From the NCBI RefSeq assembly GCF_003385235.1, contig NZ_PQIA01000089.1, positions 1-38,813 of the forward strand: a stretch of 38,813 nt of DNA, in the 5' to 3' direction. Source of the DNA: Amycolatopsis circi. Its GTDB lineage: Bacteria; Actinomycetota; Actinomycetes; Mycobacteriales; Pseudonocardiaceae. A program made the translations under genes and the position numbers. Below, piece after piece: positions 16,655-23,337 of this stretch (positions are counted from its first letter, which is position 1; each line of letters starts with the position of its first letter). The notes beneath the pieces are model-generated. The model worked only from the letters and a program-made list of their open reading frames with translations, had not been told where the DNA came from and searched no databases.

Positions 16655-16686
16655 AAGTACTACTTAATCAAGAAGAAGTAGTACTT
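16655..16686. promoter_or_regulatory. Operator between gntK and the GntR regulator
   Basis: AAGTACTACTT (16655-16665) and AAGTAGTACTT (16676-16686) are perfect inverted repeats of 11 bp whose centres lie two helical turns apart. Each is followed by AATC, so the site also has direct-repeat character. The region is strikingly AT-rich for this genome. It lies between divergent genes and is almost certainly the target of the FCD-type regulator at 16715. Confidence 0.75.
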
Positions 16687-16714
16687 AATCGAATCAGAGC
16701 GCTAGGTTAACTCC

Positions 16715-17422
16715 GTGGGGACTGATCGGCACGAGGAGATGCTCGACGAGCTCGGCGCGGCCATCGCGAGCGGCGAGCTGGTGCCGGGCGCGGTGTTGCG
16801 CTCGGAGGAATTGCAGGAGCGGTACGGGACTTCGCGGACCGTGGCCCGCGAGGTCGTTCGGGTCCTCGAGACGATGGGGTTGACGAGCAGCCGCCGCCGC
16901 GTCGGGGTCACCGTCCGCGAGCCGGCCGAGTGGAACCACTATGACCCGAGGCTGATCCGCTGGCAGCTCGACGGCGCGGACCGGCCCGCCGCGCTGCGCA
17001 CGCTGACCGAACTGCGCTCGGCCGTCGAGCCGTGCGCCGCCCGGTTCGCCGCGATCAGGGCGACTCCGGAGGAGCGCGGACGGCTCCGCGCACTGGCGGT
17101 GCATCTCCAGCGGACGGCGCGGGCCCGCGATCTCGACACCTTCCTCGGCCACGACGTCGCGTTCCATGATCTGCTGCTGTCCGCGTCGCGGAATCCGATG
17201 TTCGCGCAGCTGTCCTCAGTGGTCGCCGAAGTGCTCGCCGGCCGCACCGGGCACGGCCTGATGCCCGAGGAGCCGCAGCCCGAGGCGGTCGCGCTGCACG
17301 TCGAGGTCGCCGAGGCGATCGACCTGGCCGACCCGGTGCGCGCCGAACGCGCGATGCGCGACATCGTGGAGCAGGCACGCGACGAAATCGCCGCCGCCGT
17401 GTCGAGTAATCTCGGCGGCTGA
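16715..17422 (+). CDS. GntR-family regulator, FadR/FCD subgroup (gluconate operon)
   Basis: The 235-residue product has an N-terminal winged helix-turn-helix (RSEELQERYGTSRTVAREVV then RVLETMGL) and a C-terminal all-helical FCD ligand domain. Family metal-site residues are suggested by FLGHDVAFHDLLLSASRNPM (Asp/His) and a later ALHVEVAEAIDL. It is transcribed divergently from gntK-gntP across the inverted-repeat operator, so it probably represses both directions and responds to gluconate or 6-phosphogluconate. The GTG start at 16715 is 28 bases past the right operator arm, and no strong Shine-Dalgarno is seen. Confidence 0.87.
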   Translation: MGTDRHEEMLDELGAAIASGELVPGAVLRSEELQERYGTSRTVAREVVRVLETMGLTSSRRRVGVTVREPAEWNHYDPRLIRWQLDGADRPAALRTLTELRSAVEPCAARFAAIRATPEERGRLRALAVHLQRTARARDLDTFLGHDVAFHDLLLSASRNPMFAQLSSVVAEVLAGRTGHGLMPEEPQPEAVALHVEVAEAIDLADPVRAERAMRDIVEQARDEIAAAVSSNLGG

Positions 17423-17448
17423 ATCGTCCACGTTCGGGGGGGCTACTG

Positions 17449-18348
17449 GTGAGCGCGGCGCGCGCGATCGGCTTGATTCTCGGTTTGGCCGCAGACGGTG
17501 CACTCGGCGATCCGCGGCGACGGCCGCCGGTGACCGCCTTCCGCCGGGTGGTCGTGGCCACCGGTTCACGGCGTGCGGCGGGCTTGGGAATCGCTGGCGC
17601 CGCAGTCGCTGCCGGAGTGCTGGTCGAACGCACCGGCCGCCGCAGCCCGGTGCTGCAGGCGACGGCTACCGCGGTCGCGACTTGCGCGGTCGTCGGCGCT
17701 GCCGGGCTGGCTACGCAGGGCACGGAACTGGCTCGCGATCTCGAAGAAGGCCGCCTCGAACCGGCGCGCGACACACTGTCCGAACTGGACCCGCGCGTGA
17801 CTGACGGGCTCAGCACGATCGGGCTTTCCCGTGCGTCCGTGGAAACTCTGGCGGAAAACACGTCCGAAGTGGTCGTTACGCCGCTGCTGTGGGGTGCGGT
17901 CGCGGGCGTGCCCGGACTGCTTGCGGCGCGGACTATTGGACTGCTGCGTCGTCTGCTTCCTGGACACTGGGCTATTGACCGACTCGATGAACTCGTCCAC
18001 CTTCTGCCGACCCGGGTCGCTGCTGCGCTGACTGTTGTGGGCGCGCCGGTTGTGGGCGGCTCGGCGGGTGGTGCGTGGCGGGCTTGGCGGCGGGACACGA
18101 TCGCGCATCCGAGCCCGAATGCCGGTCGGGTTGAGGCGGCTTTCGCTGGGGCGCTGGAGATTCGCGTTGGTGGGCGGACTGAGTATCCGCAGGGTGTGGT
18201 GGAGTTGCCGGTGCTCGGGGTGGGCCGGAATCCGGATGCCGGGCATGTGACGCGTGCGGTGGAACTGTCCCGAGTGGTCGGGTGGCTGGCGGCGGGGACT
18301 GCGGTCGTGGCGGCGGTGTTGAGCGGGGTGCGCCGGAAAAGCTCGTGA
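17449..18348 (+). CDS. cobD: Cobalamin biosynthesis protein CobD/CbiB
   Basis: CobD/CbiB is a membrane enzyme that joins aminopropanol (or its phosphate) to adenosylcobyric acid to make adenosylcobinamide (phosphate). The 299-residue product keeps family motifs in order: GLILGLAADGALGDPRRRPP near the N-terminus, LSRASVETLAENTSEVVVTP near 125-144, RLDELVHLLPTRVAA, then RRDTIAHPSPNAGRVEAAFA, and membrane segments at both ends. The family's usual HPV after GDP reads RPPVTAF here. Its stop codon lies inside a palindromic repeat shared with the convergent gene. The M. tuberculosis counterpart (Rv2236c) sits in an equivalent gene neighbourhood. Confidence 0.88.
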   Translation: MSAARAIGLILGLAADGALGDPRRRPPVTAFRRVVVATGSRRAAGLGIAGAAVAAGVLVERTGRRSPVLQATATAVATCAVVGAAGLATQGTELARDLEEGRLEPARDTLSELDPRVTDGLSTIGLSRASVETLAENTSEVVVTPLLWGAVAGVPGLLAARTIGLLRRLLPGHWAIDRLDELVHLLPTRVAAALTVVGAPVVGGSAGGAWRAWRRDTIAHPSPNAGRVEAAFAGALEIRVGGRTEYPQGVVELPVLGVGRNPDAGHVTRAVELSRVVGWLAAGTAVVAAVLSGVRRKSS

Positions 18349-18387
18349 GTGCTAATCCCGGTTAGAACCGCGATAAACACTCACGAG
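18342..18387. repeat. Imperfect palindrome, family A, spanning both stop codons
   Basis: CTCGTGAGTG (18342-18351) pairs with CACTCACGAG (18378-18387), and an inner GGTT/AACC pair continues the stem with internal mismatches. It is a diverged copy of the palindrome at 6481-6540. The TGA of cobD (18346-18348) and the TGA of the convergent PaiB-like gene (18381-18383) both fall inside the arms, so the element supplies the ends of two proteins and is probably a bidirectional terminator. Confidence 0.8.
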
Positions 18388-18992
18388 GTCTTCAGGTGCG
18401 CCACCGCCGCTGCGTCGTTGAACCCGTCCCTTTCGGACAGTCGCGCACTGATCCGCTGCCGGTCCTCGGGCTTCTTGTTCCCGCCGTACTTGAACTTCGC
18501 CCGCACGTCGGTCACCGTCAGCTCGATGCCGCGGATCCCGGGCAGCAGCCGCCGATCCGGAGCGTCCACAGCGGACACCGGCGTGCGCTTGCCGTCCGGT
18601 TCGAAGTGCGCCAGCTGGTGGTTCAGCAGCGCCGCCTTCTCGGCCGGATCGTCGACGAGCCGGACGTCGCAGGCCAGCTGCACACTCGCGTAGTACGAGG
18701 TGGGCACGCCGAGCGCGGGGTCGTCGGCGGTGTTCCAGTCCGAGCGGATGAACGCGTAATCGCCGGTCACCGTCAGCAGGGCGCGCGGGTGTTCCTCCAG
18801 CAACGGCCACACCGGGTTCGGCCGGGCCAGGTGCAGGCGGACGGTCGCGTCGCCGTCGAAGGCGAAGTGCGTCGGCACCACCACCGGGAGGTCACGGCCG
18901 CGGCCGCCGGCGACCAGCTCGCCGAAGTCGTGTCCGGCGAGCCAGTCCCGCCATTCGTTCTCGTCCGCGGCGTCCCAGGGGTGGATCAGCAT
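18381..18992 (-). CDS. PaiB-like FMN-binding protein
   Basis: The 203-residue product resembles the PaiB family, split-barrel FMN-binding proteins often called negative transcriptional regulators. Matching segments are MLIHPWDAADENEWRDWLAG, VPTHFAFDGDATVRLHLARPNP, ALLTVTGDYAFIRSDWN, VPTSYYASVQLACDVRLV and RAKFKYGGNKKPEDRQRI, the last being the typical C-terminal signature (KxxGNKxxxDR). No DNA-binding domain is obvious, so a flavin-dependent redox role is also possible. It is convergent with cobD and sits where the mycobacterial synteny block has no such gene, which suggests insertion. Confidence 0.83.
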   Translation of the reverse strand: MLIHPWDAADENEWRDWLAGHDFGELVAGGRGRDLPVVVPTHFAFDGDATVRLHLARPNPVWPLLEEHPRALLTVTGDYAFIRSDWNTADDPALGVPTSYYASVQLACDVRLVDDPAEKAALLNHQLAHFEPDGKRTPVSAVDAPDRRLLPGIRGIELTVTDVRAKFKYGGNKKPEDRQRISARLSERDGFNDAAAVAHLKTS

Positions 18993-19059
18993 GCCGCCAG
19001 TATCAACGCCGCAAGTGGCCCGGACAAAGAGCCATTTTCCGGTGAAACGACCAGGCCAC

Positions 19060-19890
19060 TCAGGCGGTCGGCGTGTACTCGTCCTCGTCTTCGGCGAGCA
19101 TCTCCGCGACGGACTTGCGCCGTCCTGGTTGCGGACGCTCGGTCGTCAGCGCGCCGCCCGGACGCAGCTCGCGGATCGTGAAGTACAGCCAGCCCAGCAA
19201 CGCCATCGTGCCGAACGCCAGCCACTGCAGCGCGTACGAGAAGTACGGCCCCGACTCCAGCTGCGGCAGCGGCAGCGCCTTGAGCACGCCGGGCTGGTTC
19301 CCGTCGAGCTGGAAGTAGCCGGGCCGGATAGTGAGGCCAGACGACTTCGCCACCACGCGCGAGTCGACGGTGTAGCTCTGCAGCTTCCCGTTCGTCGACG
19401 CGTCGGCGAACGCTTCGCGGTTCTTCGGGTCTGTCTCGTCGCTTCGCACGCGTGCGACGACCGTGACCTGTCCGCCCGGCGCCGCCGCGTACGGGAGCAC
19501 GCCGGAGTTACTGCTGAGCCCGACGTAGCCGCGGTCGATGAGGTACACAGTGCCGTCGGTGGCGCGAAGCGGCGTGAGGACCTCGTACGCGCCTTCGCCC
19601 TGCACAGTGCGCAGGCGCGCGACAACTTCGGCGGAAGGCAGGTACGTGCCGGTGATGGACACGAGGTGCCACTCGGTGTTCTTGTCCGGTTTCGTCCCAG
19701 GCGGCAGCAGCTGCGCCGCGGGAGCCGGTTTCGCGGTGAACGACGTGGTCAGCGCGTTGTTCTGGGTGACCTGTTCGCCGTCGCGACGGAATTGCCACGG
19801 GGCCAGCAACGTGTAACAGCAGATGGCGAAGGTGAACACCACCACTGTCAACGCCAGCCATCCCGGCCGGAGCAGAAACCGCAACCGCAC
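19060..19890 (-). CDS. SURF1-family protein (cytochrome oxidase assembly)
   Basis: SURF1 proteins assist assembly of the haem a centres of cytochrome c oxidase. The 276-residue product starts MRLRFLLRPGWLALTVVVFT, giving a first membrane helix that runs into CYTLLAPWQFRRDGEQVTQN, the actinobacterial SURF1 hallmark. A periplasmic domain follows, with VSITGTYLPSAEV and VYLIDRGYVGLSSN, and a second helix near the C-terminus (YALQWLAFGTMALLGWLYFT). Helices at both ends around an outer domain fit the family. The GTG at 19890 is chosen because family members begin just before the first helix; a GTG at 19926 is an alternative. It corresponds to Rv2235 in the mycobacterial block. Confidence 0.88.
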   Translation of the reverse strand: MRLRFLLRPGWLALTVVVFTFAICCYTLLAPWQFRRDGEQVTQNNALTTSFTAKPAPAAQLLPPGTKPDKNTEWHLVSITGTYLPSAEVVARLRTVQGEGAYEVLTPLRATDGTVYLIDRGYVGLSSNSGVLPYAAAPGGQVTVVARVRSDETDPKNREAFADASTNGKLQSYTVDSRVVAKSSGLTIRPGYFQLDGNQPGVLKALPLPQLESGPYFSYALQWLAFGTMALLGWLYFTIRELRPGGALTTERPQPGRRKSVAEMLAEDEDEYTPTA

Positions 19891-19938
19891 CCCTCTACGG
19901 TAGGCCGTCGCGTTCCGTGCGCGCACCCGGACCGGACG

Positions 19939-20400
19939 TCACGCCTGTTCGCGGACCCAGTCCAGCAATCCCGGCACGCTCTGCTCGATCATTCCGAGCA
20001 CGTCCTCGAAGCCGTCGTCGCCGCCGTAATACGGGTCCGGCACCTCAGCGCCTTCCGGGGCGGAGGGGTCGAAAGAACGCAGCAGCCGTACCCGCGAAGG
20101 GTCTTCGACGCGGGACTGCAGGAAGCCCAGGTGGCTCTCGTCGGCGGCGAGCAGCAGGTCGGCTTCGAGGTCTTCGTCGCTGACCTCGGCCGCGATGTGC
20201 TCGGTGGGGTAGCCGTGCGCCTTCAACGTGGCGCGCGCCCGCCGGTCCGCGGCCTCCCCGACGTGCCATGGTCCGGTGCCTGCGCTGGACACGCGCACGG
20301 TGTCGGAGAGGCCCGCGTCGGCGAGCTTTTTGCGGAAGACCAGCTCCGCCATGGGGGAGCGGCAGATGTTTCCGGAGCACACAAACACCATGGAAGGCAT
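19939..20400 (-). CDS. ptpA: Low-molecular-weight protein tyrosine phosphatase
   Basis: The 153-residue enzyme has the catalytic P-loop C8-SGNIC-R14 right at the N-terminus, followed by S15, and the general-acid aspartate D122 in VPDPYYGG. Tyr124 and Tyr125 after the acid match the two tyrosines that the kinase PtkA modifies in M. tuberculosis PtpA. The start at 20400 places the P-loop at the normal distance; a longer reading would overlap the promoter of the divergent Nif3-like gene. No ptkA gene is found next to it, unlike in mycobacteria, so either the tyrosines have another role or the kinase is elsewhere. Confidence 0.9.
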   Translation of the reverse strand: MPSMVFVCSGNICRSPMAELVFRKKLADAGLSDTVRVSSAGTGPWHVGEAADRRARATLKAHGYPTEHIAAEVSDEDLEADLLLAADESHLGFLQSRVEDPSRVRLLRSFDPSAPEGAEVPDPYYGGDDGFEDVLGMIEQSVPGLLDWVREQA

Positions 20401-20440
20401 GGTCGGAAGTCTCCCAGAGCGATCGTGCGAGGATCCCCAG

Positions 20441-21259
20441 GTGCCTGCATTAGCCGAGATCATCGCCGTCCTCGAACGCAGTTACCCGCCCCGGCTGGCG
20501 GAAAGCTGGGACGCGGTCGGGCTCGTCTGCGGAGACCCGGCCGAGGACGTCGCCCGCGTGCTGTTCTGTGTCGACCCGGTCGAGGAGACCCTTGCCGAGG
20601 CCGAGGAAATCGGTGCCCAGTTGATCGTCGCGCACCATCCGCTGTTGCTGCGCGGCGTGCACGGCGTCCCCGCGGACACCGCCAAGGGCTCGCTCGTGCA
20701 CCGCATGATCCGCGGCGGCATCGCGCTGTACTGCGCGCACACCAACGCCGACTCGGCCGACCCCGGCGTGTCTGACGCGCTCGCGGAGGCCATCGGGCTC
20801 GAGGTCGACCGGCCGCTCGACCCGCACGAACCGGGCGGTGCCACCGGGATCGGCCGGATCGGGCATCTGCCCGCACCGGCGCCGTTCGCGCAGTTCGTCC
20901 AGCGGATCGCCGATGCGTTGCCAGCCACTGTGCCGGGCGTGCTCGGGGCAGGGGACCCAGACCGGCTGATCCGCACCGTCGCGGTATCGGGCGGCGCGGG
21001 CGACTCGTATCTCGCGAAGGCGACGGCTGAGGGCGTCGACGCGTACGTGACCGCGGATCTGCGCCACCATCCGGCCGGCGAACACCTCGCCGCCGCGTCC
21101 ACCGTGCCCGCGCTGGTCGGCCTGACGCACTGGGCCAGCGAGTGGCCGTGGTGCGGACAGGCCTCGGCCCTTGTCGGCGCGGCCTTTGCGGGTACCGTCG
21201 AAGCTCACGTCTCCACGCGGTGCACCGACCCGTGGACCATCCGCGCTACCACCCAGTAA
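20441..21259 (+). CDS. Nif3-like dinuclear metal-centre protein (NIF3/YbgI family)
   Basis: The 272-residue product starts MPALAEIIAVLERSYPPRLA then ESWDAVGLVCGDP, the classical N-terminus of the family. Metal ligands are visible in LIVAHHPLLLRG and YCAHTNADSADPGVSDALAE, plus a C-terminal segment TADLRHHPAGEHL. About 270 residues is the compact form, without the long middle insertion found in some members. The GTG at 20441 is preceded by GAGGA at 20429-20433. It is divergent from ptpA with only 40 bases between them. The molecular role is unsettled; GTP cyclohydrolase I type 2 naming is used by some databases. Confidence 0.88.
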   Translation: MPALAEIIAVLERSYPPRLAESWDAVGLVCGDPAEDVARVLFCVDPVEETLAEAEEIGAQLIVAHHPLLLRGVHGVPADTAKGSLVHRMIRGGIALYCAHTNADSADPGVSDALAEAIGLEVDRPLDPHEPGGATGIGRIGHLPAPAPFAQFVQRIADALPATVPGVLGAGDPDRLIRTVAVSGGAGDSYLAKATAEGVDAYVTADLRHHPAGEHLAAASTVPALVGLTHWASEWPWCGQASALVGAAFAGTVEAHVSTRCTDPWTIRATTQ

Positions 21260-21276
21260 CTAAATCAGGGAGCACA

Positions 21277-22014
21277 GTGAAGGCCGACCCCGCCGTCCAG
21301 CGTCAGCTGCTCGAACTCGCGAAGGTGGACGCTGAGCTTTCGCGCACCGCGCACCGCCGCCGCACCTTGCCCGAGCTTGCCGAGATCGAGGCCGGGGAGA
21401 AGGCCGTCCGGGACAAGCGCGACGCGCTGGTGTCCGTCCAGACCGCGTCCTCGGACCTCGACCGGGAAATCGCCCGGCAGGAGAAAGAGGTCGAATCGGT
21501 GCGGGCGCGCGTGGACCGCGACCGCAAGCTGCTGGAATCCGGATCGATCGGTTCCAAGCAGATGACCGATGTCGAGCACGAGCTGCAGACGCTGGGCCGA
21601 CGGCAGGGCGCGCTCGAGGACGACCTGCTGGAGCTGATGGAGCAGCGCGAGGCTCTGGGTCTGGACGCGCAGCGCACCAGCGCCGAGGTCGAGAAGGCGG
21701 CGCAGGCGGTCGAAGCCGCGGTAGCCCGCCGCGACGAGGCGTTCAAGGACCTCGACACCACCGAGGCCCGGCGCAAGGAAGACCGCGCGAAGCTGCTGCC
21801 GCGCTTCCCGGAGCCGCTGCTCAAGCTGTACACCCGCGTCTACGACCACAAGGGCATCGGCGCGGCGCTGCTGCGGGCCCGGCGGTGCGGCGCCTGCCAG
21901 CTGGAAATCGACCGCAACGCCATTTCCGAGATCAAGTCCGCGCCCGAGGACGCCGTCGTGCAGTGCGAGAACTGCGGCGCGATCCTGGTCCGCACGCTGG
22001 AGTCGGGCCTGTGA
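21277..22014 (+). CDS. Coiled-coil zinc-ribbon protein (CT398/Rv2229c-like)
   Basis: The 245-residue product is a long helical coiled coil (about 10-180, rich in Glu, Arg, Leu and Ala, with heptad-like ELSRTAHRRRTLPELAEIEA) ending in a C4 zinc ribbon: CGAC near residue 207 and CENCG near 230. The family includes chlamydial CT398, whose coiled-coil/zinc-ribbon structure has been linked to interactions with sigma factors and secretion parts; the role in actinobacteria is not known. The GTG at 21277 follows AGGGAG. It overlaps the next gene by 4 bases. The Nif3-like, zinc-ribbon and RNase H fusion order is the same as Rv2230c-Rv2229c-Rv2228c. Confidence 0.88.
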   Translation: MKADPAVQRQLLELAKVDAELSRTAHRRRTLPELAEIEAGEKAVRDKRDALVSVQTASSDLDREIARQEKEVESVRARVDRDRKLLESGSIGSKQMTDVEHELQTLGRRQGALEDDLLELMEQREALGLDAQRTSAEVEKAAQAVEAAVARRDEAFKDLDTTEARRKEDRAKLLPRFPEPLLKLYTRVYDHKGIGAALLRARRCGACQLEIDRNAISEIKSAPEDAVVQCENCGAILVRTLESGL

Positions 22015-23153
22015 CCGAACGGGCGATCGTCGAGGCGGACGGCGGCTCCCGGGGCAACCCGGGTCCGGCGGGTTACGGCGCGGTCGTGAAAGACGCGGTC
22101 ACCGGCGAGGTGCTCGCCGAACGCCACGAATACCTCGGCATCGCCACGAACAACGTCGCGGAGTACTCCGGGCTCGTCGCCGGGCTCGCCGCGGCCGCCG
22201 AACTCGGGGTGTCCATTGTGGATGTCCGGATGGATTCGAAGCTCGTCGTGGAGCAGATGTCCGGGCGCTGGAAGATCAAGCACGCGGCGCTGCAGCCGCT
22301 CGCCGCGCAGGCGCGCGAGATCGCGGCGGGCTTCGACCGCGTCGGCTACACCTGGATCCCGCGCGCGGAGAACTCGCACGCCGACCGGCTCGCGAACGTC
22401 GCGATGGACAGCGCCGGGTCCGGCGCCACCTCGTCCGCCTCGGTCGCGAAGGCGCGGCCGAAGGTCAAGGTCGCCGAAGCGGACCGGGTGTCCCCGGCGG
22501 GCTGGACCGGAGCCCGCGGCACGCCCACCAAACTGCTCCTGCTGCGCCACGGCCAGACCGAGATGTCGGTCGACCGCCGCTATTCCGGGCGCGGCGACGT
22601 CCCGCTCACCGAGCACGGCCGGGGCCAGGCCGCCGCGGCCGCCAAGCGGCTGGCCGCGATGCCGGGGCTGATCGGCGAGGACGGCGAACCGGCTCCGATC
22701 ATCTCGTCGCCGCTGATCCGCACCAAGCAGACCGCGCAGGCGGTCGCCGACGCGCTCGGCGGCCGGGTCGAAACGCACCCCGGGCTGATCGAGACCGACT
22801 TCGGCGAATGGGAAGGCCTCACCTTCGGCGAGGCCGCGGAACGGGACCCCGAACTGCACCGTTGCTGGCTGAGCGATTCGTCGTGCCCGCCGCCCGGCGG
22901 CGAGAGCTTCGACGCGGTCCATCAGCGGGTCGGCCAGGCCCGGCGAGACCTGGTCGAGCGGTACGACGGGCGCACGGTGCTCGTGGTCAGCCACGTGACG
23001 CCGATCAAGACCCTGCTGCGGATGGGGCTCGACGCCGGGCCGTCGCTGCTGTTCCGCCTGCACCTCGACCTGGCCTCGTTGTCGATCGTCGAGTTCTACC
23101 CGGACGGCAACGCCTCGGTCCGCTTGGTCAACGACATCTCGCATCTGTCCTGA
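22011..23153 (+). CDS. rnhC: Bifunctional RNase HI / acid phosphatase (CobC-like) fusion
   Basis: The 380-residue protein is a natural fusion. Residues 1 to about 133 are an RNase H domain with its acidic residues: D in VEADGGSRGNPGPAGYG, E in NNVAEYSGL, D in VRMDSKLVVEQM and D in SHADRLANVA. After a linker of about 35 residues, a histidine phosphatase domain carries LLLRHGQTEMSVDRRYSGRG, SSPLIRTKQTAQ, ETDFGEWEG and VVSHVTPIKTLLR. The second domain resembles alpha-ribazole phosphatase (CobC), which fits a block that also has cobD. The M. tuberculosis homologue Rv2228c has both activities. The GTG start overlaps the upstream stop. Confidence 0.93.
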   Translation: MTERAIVEADGGSRGNPGPAGYGAVVKDAVTGEVLAERHEYLGIATNNVAEYSGLVAGLAAAAELGVSIVDVRMDSKLVVEQMSGRWKIKHAALQPLAAQAREIAAGFDRVGYTWIPRAENSHADRLANVAMDSAGSGATSSASVAKARPKVKVAEADRVSPAGWTGARGTPTKLLLLRHGQTEMSVDRRYSGRGDVPLTEHGRGQAAAAAKRLAAMPGLIGEDGEPAPIISSPLIRTKQTAQAVADALGGRVETHPGLIETDFGEWEGLTFGEAAERDPELHRCWLSDSSCPPPGGESFDAVHQRVGQARRDLVERYDGRTVLVVSHVTPIKTLLRMGLDAGPSLLFRLHLDLASLSIVEFYPDGNASVRLVNDISHLS

Positions 23154-23291
23154 ACCGGACAAATGTGAGGTGGATCACGGTCGGGGATGACGTGTGAAAC
23201 GGCCCGGATGAGGTATTGGCTAGAGTGCGGTGTCGACCGCGGCGCCGCGGCGCGGGTCCCGGCCGGGGGACTTCAAGGGGGGCGCAGGCTC

Positions 23292-23330
23292 GTGCGTTTC
23301 TTCGGCAGCATCCGCAAGTGGAAACAGTGA
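23292..23330 (+). CDS. Possible 12-residue leader ORF
   Basis: A GTG-initiated mini-ORF would encode MRFFGSIRKWKQ, a short basic aromatic peptide. It is preceded by AGGGGGG at 23276-23282, 9 bases upstream of the GTG, a better ribosome-binding site than that of the main gene. Its TGA ends 7 bases before the ATG of the membrane protein. The arrangement suggests translational coupling or attenuation. Chance cannot be excluded for such a short ORF. Confidence 0.3.
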   Translation: MRFFGSIRKWKQ

Positions 23331-23337
23331 CGAGGAC

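Noticed and set aside
18349..18693. Short plus-strand frame beginning MLIPVRTAINTHE, and similar MAIPVLTGIATHE starts at 6495
   Set aside because: The shared start is only the translated family A palindrome, not a conserved protein.
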